Shown in pieces: positions 57,104-64,000 of a stretch of 64,000 nucleotides of DNA (its first letter is position 1; every line of letters begins with the position of its first letter). Location: assembly GCA_011009095.1 (NCBI GenBank), contig VTPC01091307.1, positions 124,001 to 188,000 of the forward strand, read 5' to 3'. The notes under the pieces are model-generated. The model did not search any database, had not been told where the DNA came from, and worked only from the letters and a program-made list of their open reading frames with translations. The DNA comes from Ignelater luminosus (Eukaryota > Arthropoda > Insecta > Coleoptera > Elateridae). The position numbers and the translations under genes are program-made.

Positions 57104-58172
57104 ATGTCAAAGATTATAAATGAAAACACAAAGCTGCAAATTATAAAAACTTTCAAACATTTTAGAAGGAGTAAAGTAAAGGAAAATTATGAATTTAAGG
57201 GAGGGAGGACAACTTTGTATAAGATTTTGAAATCTACGGGTTACAAATATAAATCAGTTAACGGTCGCAAAATTCTCTGTGAACAAAAACATGTTGTTGC
57301 ATCCAAAATTACTTTTCTTAGGAAATTTTTACAGTATCTAAATTCCAGTGAAAATATCCGATTCGTGTACCTAGATGAAAATGGATCCGTGATTCGACGT
57401 TGGATACACAACTCGGATATTAAGAGTAACTCAGCTAAATTTAAAAATGAAGAAAAACGTTTCACTATTTTGCATGCGGGATATAGGGGCGGCATTTTGG
57501 AAGGGTGCGATTTTCTTTTAGATTCTCAAAATAACGATCGGGATTATCACGCGACCAAGACTGGGGATATTTTTCAGAATTGAGTGGTTAATCAGCTTAT
57601 TCCTGCTTTGGATAAGCTTGGAGGAAAAAGTGTAATTGTTACGGATAATGCTGCTCACCATTCGGATCAACTGGACAAACCTCCAACGTTTTCCTCCAAG
57701 AAAAGTTAAGTGCAGGAATGGTTGACTAACCGTAATGTCAAATTTGATTCAAAATTTTCCAAAAAGCAATAATGGGATTTAGTAAAACCTTTTTGATAGG
57801 ACAATAAAAAGATGTACGTAATTGATGAACTGCTGAAAGAGAAAGGATTCGAAGTTCTTAGAATGCCTCTCTACCATTGTCAATATAACGCTATTGAAAT
57901 ACCATGAGAGTATTGTAAGTATTGTATTGTAAGTCTTATTATAACAAGCACATAAACTCTGAAACACCTTCTAAAAATAGTGTCCAAAATTTATGGCTCG
58001 AGTCTCTTTCAAAATGTGCTTCAGACATGTGGCAAAATTTCCATGATCACTACGAAAAGCTTATTTCGGCTGACTGGAAAAAACATATGGAGAATTTTTC
58101 GTTTGAAAATATTCCTCCTTTTATTATTTCGCTTGTAGAATCTGACTCCAAACCTTTTTCGCATGATTCATA
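57104..58172 (+). pseudogene. IS630/Tc1-mariner-type DDE transposase pseudogene
   Basis: The first 159 codons are open (57104-57583): MSKIINENTKLQIIKTF, GGRTTLYKILKSTGYKYKSV, KITFLRKFLQYLN, then FVYLDENGSVIRRW, where YLDE carries the first Asp, and RFTILHAGYRGGILEGCDFLL. After a TGA it continues in near-frame blocks: LIPALDKLGGKSVIVTDNAAHH (second Asp), VQEWLTNRNVKFD, and FEVLRMPLYHCQYNAIEI with the third acidic residue. The end is WQNFHDHYEKLISADWKKHMEN. This insect family is often annotated as an uncharacterised DDE_3 protein. Stops and frameshifts after residue 159 make it inactive. Its terminal repeats were not identified. Confidence 0.82.
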
Positions 58173-59149
58173 GGTAGACTCACCTCGCGAACTAATGGAA
58201 GTGGAATGAGGGCTTACAGCTATTTAACATCAAAATTTTTGTATAATACCACCACAATCATCTTGTGGAAAAACTTTGTACAACAAATACATGATCATCA
58301 GCGGTCTTTATTACTTGCAACGGAACACAGGAAAATGTGCAGGTGTTGGTATCCTTAGTGAAAGTTTCTACAGCAAAATGGAGTCGTGGTATCATCACAG
58401 TTCTTAATCGTTTAACAAAGCAACGGTACTAGAGATACCCTACTGCGTAACATTCTAATTAGTGGACCACTTGCAAAACCACAAGAAACTTAAGTTTCAT
58501 TAATTCTTCAAGAATTAATTGTGGTTACATCTAATTCTTGAAAGTCGCCTATTTGGTAGAAACTGCATTTTTATGATCGCGATACATATTATATGTTACT
58601 GTTATAGTTCAAGGAATATAAAAATAATACATTATAAGTAAAAACTCTTTAAAATTATTTTTATAGTTGTACTCTTGATTTTCTTGTAAATAAATGAACA
58701 AAATATAAAAAAAATTACATTGAGAAATAGGCAATTAAATGCTCTTTGAAACGAGGTATCACATGACCCCTCATGCAATTTAAATAAAATGTGGTGTTGC
58801 TGCCTCTTGGAAAGAGGTTGAAGTGAGGGGTAATTCTTTAGCGTCAGAAAATGTCATTTTAATTTTTAAAATTGTCGTGTTTTAGGATTTTTCGTTTACA
58901 CGCTTATTAACATAGAAAATTAATTTATCCGTTACATTTGGACCTCAGTGTATGAAATTGCTTTAGTACGTTTTTTGCTGCTTACCACATGTTTGAATCG
59001 TTTTGGTTCTAGCGCAATGATTGATTGATTTAATAGATTTTTAATATAAGATTTCAATCTCATTACCATCGTCTGCTTAGGTGATCTTTTTCTTTCGTCT
59101 TTCTTCAAGTTGAAGATGCGTAGCTGTTGCGTTCTGAATCTTCTTCGTC
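58173..59149. other. Unassigned DNA
   Basis: No gene was recognised. It may include the 3' flank of the IS630-like element and the 3' UTR of the antisense LINE. Confidence 0.4.
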
Positions 59150-61453
59150 TTCTTTATCATTTTATGCATTAGGCTCACTAAGTCTGTTACGGTGCCTACC
59201 GCTTTCTTGATCTACGTAAACTTCTTCTTCTTGTTGCTTTGTACTTTTTTGCTTTCTTTGGTATTCTATCTGTATTCATTCTTTCTAAATGTTGGTCCCA
59301 CTTCATTCTATTTTGTTTTATTCTTTCATTTAAACTGTAGATTTGCAATTTCTTCTCTGATGTCTTGATTTCCTATCATATCTCTTCGACTACAACCTTT
59401 AACTTGTCTCAGAAACCTCCTTTCTTGTGTTTGGATTCTTTTCTCTTCATATTTTTGCATTATCCTCTCATACCATATGTAAGAGTTGGCGCCTCTACTG
59501 TTTTGTAACATTTCGTCCTAGTATCTTTTCGTGTTTTATTTTTTAAACTCTTGTTTATTGTTCCACAGACGTAATAGAACTTATTAATCTTTTGTTCTAC
59601 ATCTTTACTGTAGTCATAAGAGATATCGCATTCCAGATAGTTAAAATGGTTAACCTGTTCTAGTACTTTATCATTTACAACTATCTTGATTTTTATTATA
59701 TCGTTCCCTATAAATGCCATTGTTTTTGTTTTTCTTTTTGTAGATATTTTCATGTAATATTCTTTACATATTTCACTCAATTTATCTATTGCTCTTTGAA
59801 GTTCGTTTTTAGTTTTTGTTATTAGCGTGAGGTTGTCAGCATGAATTGTTACGTTTAGGAGTGTGTTTCTCTCAAGATCGATTCTTTCATTTGAAACTGA
59901 TTTCCATTTTCCAATGGCATCGTCAATATACACGTTAAGCAAGGTGGGCGGAAGACAACATCCTTGACGTACTCCATTATTTGTGTTTATATTGCTTGTT
60001 GTTCTTCCTTGAAAGTCTAGAGTTATTCTTGTGTTATGATATAGACTCCTTATTGCTTTTATTAAGTGTTGTGAATATCCTCTTTGTTCGATTATTTTTC
60101 ATAGCTTTTGTTTCGAAATCTACAAAGGCAAAATGTGTTTCTTGGTTATATTTTTTCCGTTTTCAATTATTTGTTGTAATGTAAATGCAGCATTTGTTGT
60201 TGAGCGGCCTTTTCTGAGGCCTGCTTGTTCTTCACCTATTAATTCTTCCACTATTATTTTTAAACATCTATGTAGTATATTTGCGTATATTTTGTAGGCT
60301 GCGTCTAATAGGCTTACTCCTCTGTAATTTTCGCAGCTATTTCCTTTCTTAAAAAGTGATATCACTTTAGCTCGATGCCAATTTGCTGGTATGACGCTCA
60401 GTCGCTCAGCTCAGCAACACATATTGAAGAAATGTAGTAACCTCAGGTAAAGTATGATGCCGTCGAATTTCCACAATTCGGTGTTTATGCTGTCTAGTCC
60501 TGTTGTTTTTTTATTTTTAGCTTCTTCATTGATTCAGTCAGCTCTTCTAAGGTTATATCATCTAAACCTTTCGTATCAGCTTCGTCTATTCTTTCTTCTT
60601 CTGCATAAATTTTGATCGTGTTTGATCCATTCTTCTTCTCTTGTGTCATTGGTTTGGAAACTCTCTTTGGTTGATTTATTTAATGTTTTTATTATTTTAT
60701 AAGCCATCTGTTGTCTTCCATGTACATCGTTTTCTATGGTGCTAATAAATCTATTCCATGATACTCTATGTGCTTCTCTCGCCATTTCTTTTTTGTCTAT
60801 ATGATTTCTTGTTTTCTTCCAACGGGTTATTAAGAAATTTTTTATATTCTTTTTGTTTTTCATTTATTGCTTTTTTTTATTTCTCCGTTCATATTCTTAG
60901 GCCTTTTTTCTTTGGAGCTTTCTTTTTGTACTTATTGCTTCTAGCGTAGCCTCATTTACTATTTTCTTAAGATTATCCCATTCCCATTCTATGTCTTCTT
61001 TAGTTTCTAGTTTTATTAGTTTGCTTTCCTCTTGTAGAAGGTATACTTTACATAATTGTTCTTGTATCTGCTCATGTGTTGGTTTACTAGTCTTTTTGTA
61101 TCTCTTAAATGCCCAGCTAATTTCTCATTTATAATAATATAATGTATTAACGATCTGTAACCTCTACTTGTCGATGTGTATTTATGTTTGTTTTTTTTTT
61201 CTAAAATACGTATTTATCATTTTTAGTCTGTTAAAGGCTGCAAAGTCTCTGAACATTTTTCCATTCTTATTGCAAGTATCTTCTCCTACTGTATTTGGGA
61301 TTGGGTCTTTTCCAATTCTGGCATTTAGATCTCCCATCAATAACAATTGGTCAGAGTTATTAGATCTGTCAAATATTTTTTTAAGGGTTTTGTAGAAAGT
61401 TATAGTTTTCTCAGTTTTACCTTCTCCCCGCGCATATGCTGCAATAATGGTGA

Positions 61454-61491
<38 letters not shown>

Positions 61492-62070
61492 TCAGTCTGA
61501 CCTTTATTAACCTTTCATCATTCTATTCGAGGTCTATTATTACGTTCTCCCATTGTCTGTTAATAAATAAAGCTACTCCTTTGCTTGCTCTTTCTTTTTG
61601 GTTTACTTCGCTATATAGCATTATGTAACCATTCAAATATTTATTTCCTTTTAAGTTTTTTCTTTGTTTCTGTGATTGACGCAAAATCTATTTTATGTTA
61701 TTTCAGTATTCCCACTAACCCTGTTTCCTTTTGTGATATTCCTTTTACATTTCAGGTTGCTACTTTAATTTGCTTCGTCATCCATTTTCTTTTATCATTT
61801 TTCCTTGCCAAGTTTGGAATCTTATTATCAGTCCTACATCCGAGGCTCATATGGGCACTTTGAGTATCTGCCATTTTTTCTATACAGGATACCATTCTGT
61901 AGCAAAGTAAGTCGAGTGAGGGGACTGCCATCTTAAGACCTCTTGGCTTGTCTAATTTCCTGTAGGGGTTTATTCCCTTAGTCGATTTGTTGCAGTTTTT
62001 TGGTGCCGAAAACTCGCCATTCATTCCCTCTCGTTCGCTACATCTCATATATCCATTATATGCCATGTAT
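59150..62070 (-). mobile_element. Antisense APE-type LINE, long but broken copy
   Basis: Reading the minus strand from 62066: an N-terminal region (LDKPRGLKMAVPSLDLLCYRMV, KNDKRKWMTKQIKVAT) runs into the endonuclease (NVKGISQKE, ITETKKKLKGNK, GVALLINRQWENVII near 61560, GDLNARIGKDPIPNTVGED near 61310, RLKMINTYF and YRSLIHYI). The polymerase follows: MISLFKKGNSCENYRGVSLLDAAYKIYANILHRCL and EEQAGLRKGRSTTNAAFTLQQII at 60120-60365, LLNVYIDDAIGKW, LNVTIHADNLTLITKTKNELQ (the catalytic motif, here HADN), VNHFNYLECDI (59460-59942), TLTYGMRG, and the C-terminal LNERIKQNRMKWDQHLERM at about 59330. The endonuclease Trp is a stop and there are several frameshifts. The N-terminal part resembles insect proteins annotated as craniofacial development protein 2-like. 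Confidence 0.88.
61457..61488. repeat. (TC)n microsatellite
   Basis: About 16 TC units inside the antisense LINE endonuclease region; an expansion after insertion. Confidence 0.95.
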
Positions 62071-63715
62071 CCAGTGGTTACGCGGCAAATGCCTTTGAGG
62101 ACGTGAGAGTAGGATTTGCGTATTGAAGCATGACATTAATAAGAGTGGAAATAGCAACATCAATGTTCTCAGTAAGACTGAGATTCCTGGATCATAGCAT
62201 TATAGGTTTGTATCAAGAATATCTTTGAATGGATCCCAAACAGTTTTACAGTTTATTAGTTCAGGAATCTCTGTTTTTTATTTAAGGCATATTATTAAAG
62301 AGCAGCAAAACAGAAATTTGATTGAAACTTAAATGGTAAAAGACAGTGTGATAAATTAACATAAGAAAATTCTTTTCGCGGAAAAACAATATGCAATATA
62401 TAACTACGTAAATACGAATGTAATGCGGAGAATCTGGATAAAAGAAGACTGAACGTAGATGCGCAAATTCTGTATGTACAAAAATCTGTTAGTTTCCAGA
62501 ATTATAGAGGTTATGAAATTATAACGTATGGTTCATCAAGATTCCATATAAAACTGAAATACCTACCACAATGGTAACGCGTCACGGTTTGCAAGTCTGA
62601 CTTTTTCTCACTGTTATGTATAACTATCTAAGATATTGGTTGATGGAATTCTTTAAAAAAATATACCATTAGGGTTGTTGTTTTTCAACATCGAATAATA
62701 TATTTTTAATTTAATAAATAAATCTCTAAGAAGAAAGGTTTGCTGGTCATCTTTAATTAACAGGGCGCTCTCCAGTAACTCACGCAGGTAGATTTGGTAC
62801 ATCTTTAGAACTTGATATTTCATTTGTGCGAGTTTATCTAAGTAATATCTTCTTTCTGTTAGTTTAACTATTTTATTTGGTATGAATTTACTGTAAAAAA
62901 TTTAGCAGATTTTTTATGTCTTTTTGGGCTGCCTAGAAATTCGTTACCCCATCGAAATAAATCGCCGAAAGCTTAGCTTACATACTTTTGTTGTTACTTA
63001 AATCGATGATATCATCAGGTTGATTACCGTTCAGAGGAACATACCAATTTATTGAATGGTGTATGTTGCATTTTATCAGCATGTATTGCCAGATAAAGAG
63101 ATATACTGTTTTTTGAGAATTTCCAGATGAAATAATTTTGTTGGTAATAAATGGTTTGCATTGGATTGGTGGTCCATTGTATTACCATGATGACCTCTTC
63201 CGCAAGAAGGCGGGGAAGCTACAAATTAACTTTATAATTTGAAAGTCTCTCTCTCTCTCTATTTAGTAGACCTTTATTTAGAAAATTATTATGCTCTAGA
63301 TTTTTTTTTCAGTTAAACTTTGTCATACTTTAGTATTAAACATTGAAAATAAAGACTTGATAATTTAATTAGACCGAGGCCAGACGCCGCGCCGCTCCAT
63401 TACTTCTATTCCACTTAATAGAAGTTCAGCAGCCTGTTTTATACGGTAGGGTTGGAACTAATCTATTTAAACTATTAAGCTTCCGTTGGGTAGATAACTA
63501 CATACTTACTACACCTCAACGTCTTTATACTGCTGCAGACCCTCCAAAAGCGAGTAAGATAAATTCTGTCTGTTAATTTTGCAAATAGGCTTGTAGCTTA
63601 CATCAAATTAAATTTACATTTTCTCACTTAGAAATACATTGAATATAGAAATTTGTTATATTTTAGTTCCATATACTGTTATATGTTACAGCGATTCTTA
63701 GCAATAAAATGATTA
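62071..63715. other. Unassigned AT-rich DNA
   Basis: It contains a short CT run at 63246-63260 and a GC-rich patch at 63375-63400. No exon, terminal repeat or RNA gene could be supported. Confidence 0.4.
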
Positions 63716-64000
63716 TAGGGTGTCTATTTAAAAATTTTCAATTGACATAATTTTTTTTTTAAAAGGGGGTATCGTAAGATGCTATGAACCCGCCCACACC
63801 TTGCGTTTCTGAGGTTGTTGTGTATATCCTTCCCGAAATGGATATGAATTGTCATCTAAGCAGTAGCGGCAATTATGTTTATTGATAATTCAATTTACGA
63901 AAAACACGCATTCTTTACTAAAACAAATATTTTCCACCAATTCAGAAATAGTTCGGATTCTCTCGGTCATCTCTTCACAAAATTGTATTCGCCTGTCGTA
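63716..64000 (-). mobile_element. End of an IS630-like transposon running off the window
   Basis: The minus strand from 64000 encodes RRIQFCEEMTERIRTISELVENICF, a SKEC block where the family has SDE(C/A), VFFVN, then INKHNCRYC and REGYTQQPQKRKVWAG. This is the start of a DDE_3-type catalytic domain with one in-frame stop and the first Asp changed to Lys. After WAGS the coding part ends abruptly and is followed by a poly-A-like stretch and TAGGGTGTCTATTTAAA at 63716, which looks like an element end. The rest of the catalytic domain is therefore deleted. Confidence 0.7.

Noticed and set aside
1-64000. CRISPR array, bacterial operon or integrated virus
   Set aside because: No regularly spaced short repeats were seen, no bacterial-style gene clusters, and all integrase or polymerase genes fit transposons or LINEs.

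Overview
This is a window of an AT-rich animal genome, almost certainly an insect. It has spliced genes with GT-AG introns, many of them only 54-65 bp long, and a dense, layered set of DNA transposons and non-LTR retrotransposons. Very short introns next to transposon-swollen ones would fit a beetle, but the order cannot be settled from this window alone. There are no bacterial operons, no CRISPR array and no convincing RNA gene.

Two host genes can be supported. On the + strand, the last three exons of a uridine phosphorylase gene lie at 6054-6192, 6559-6752 and 15135-15317. Its final intron is 8.4 kb and holds a small inverted-repeat element and a Jockey-like LINE. On the - strand, eleven exons of a nose-resistant-to-fluoxetine (NRF-6)-type membrane acyltransferase run from 38557 down to 24401. 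Ten introns separate them, seven of them under 100 bp and one of 10.9 kb. The large one is packed with LOA-, RTE- and other LINE remnants and an uninterrupted mariner element. The first exons of both genes were not found.

The rest is mobile DNA. From left to right: a mariner remnant (1429-2779); an IS630-like fragment (2957-3400); a GC-rich degenerate minisatellite (4436-5025); a second mariner remnant (18296-19447); a hAT element (19490-23230) split by a Merlin element (19776-21556) that carries 80-bp tandem repeats; the LINE-filled NRF-6 intron with an intact mariner (31810-33125); a Ginger transposon with exact 4-bp target duplication (39106-41771); a nest in which an LOA-like LINE is interrupted by a GC-rich 1-kb insert and by a second LINE that itself carries a Tc1-like element (42.3-48.7 kb); a third mariner (49287-50532); a Tc1 relative with DD38E spacing (50.8-51.7 kb); a foldback element (53577-54492); a pogo remnant abutting a palindromic element (55.6-57.0 kb); another IS630-like transposase (57104-58172); a long antisense LINE (59.15-62.07 kb); and a transposase fragment running off the right edge.

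Only the mariner transposase at 32016-33071 is free of stops and frameshifts. All other transposon genes seen are broken. No clearly new biochemical system was found. The main points of interest are the insertion hierarchy and several elements with unusual architecture.
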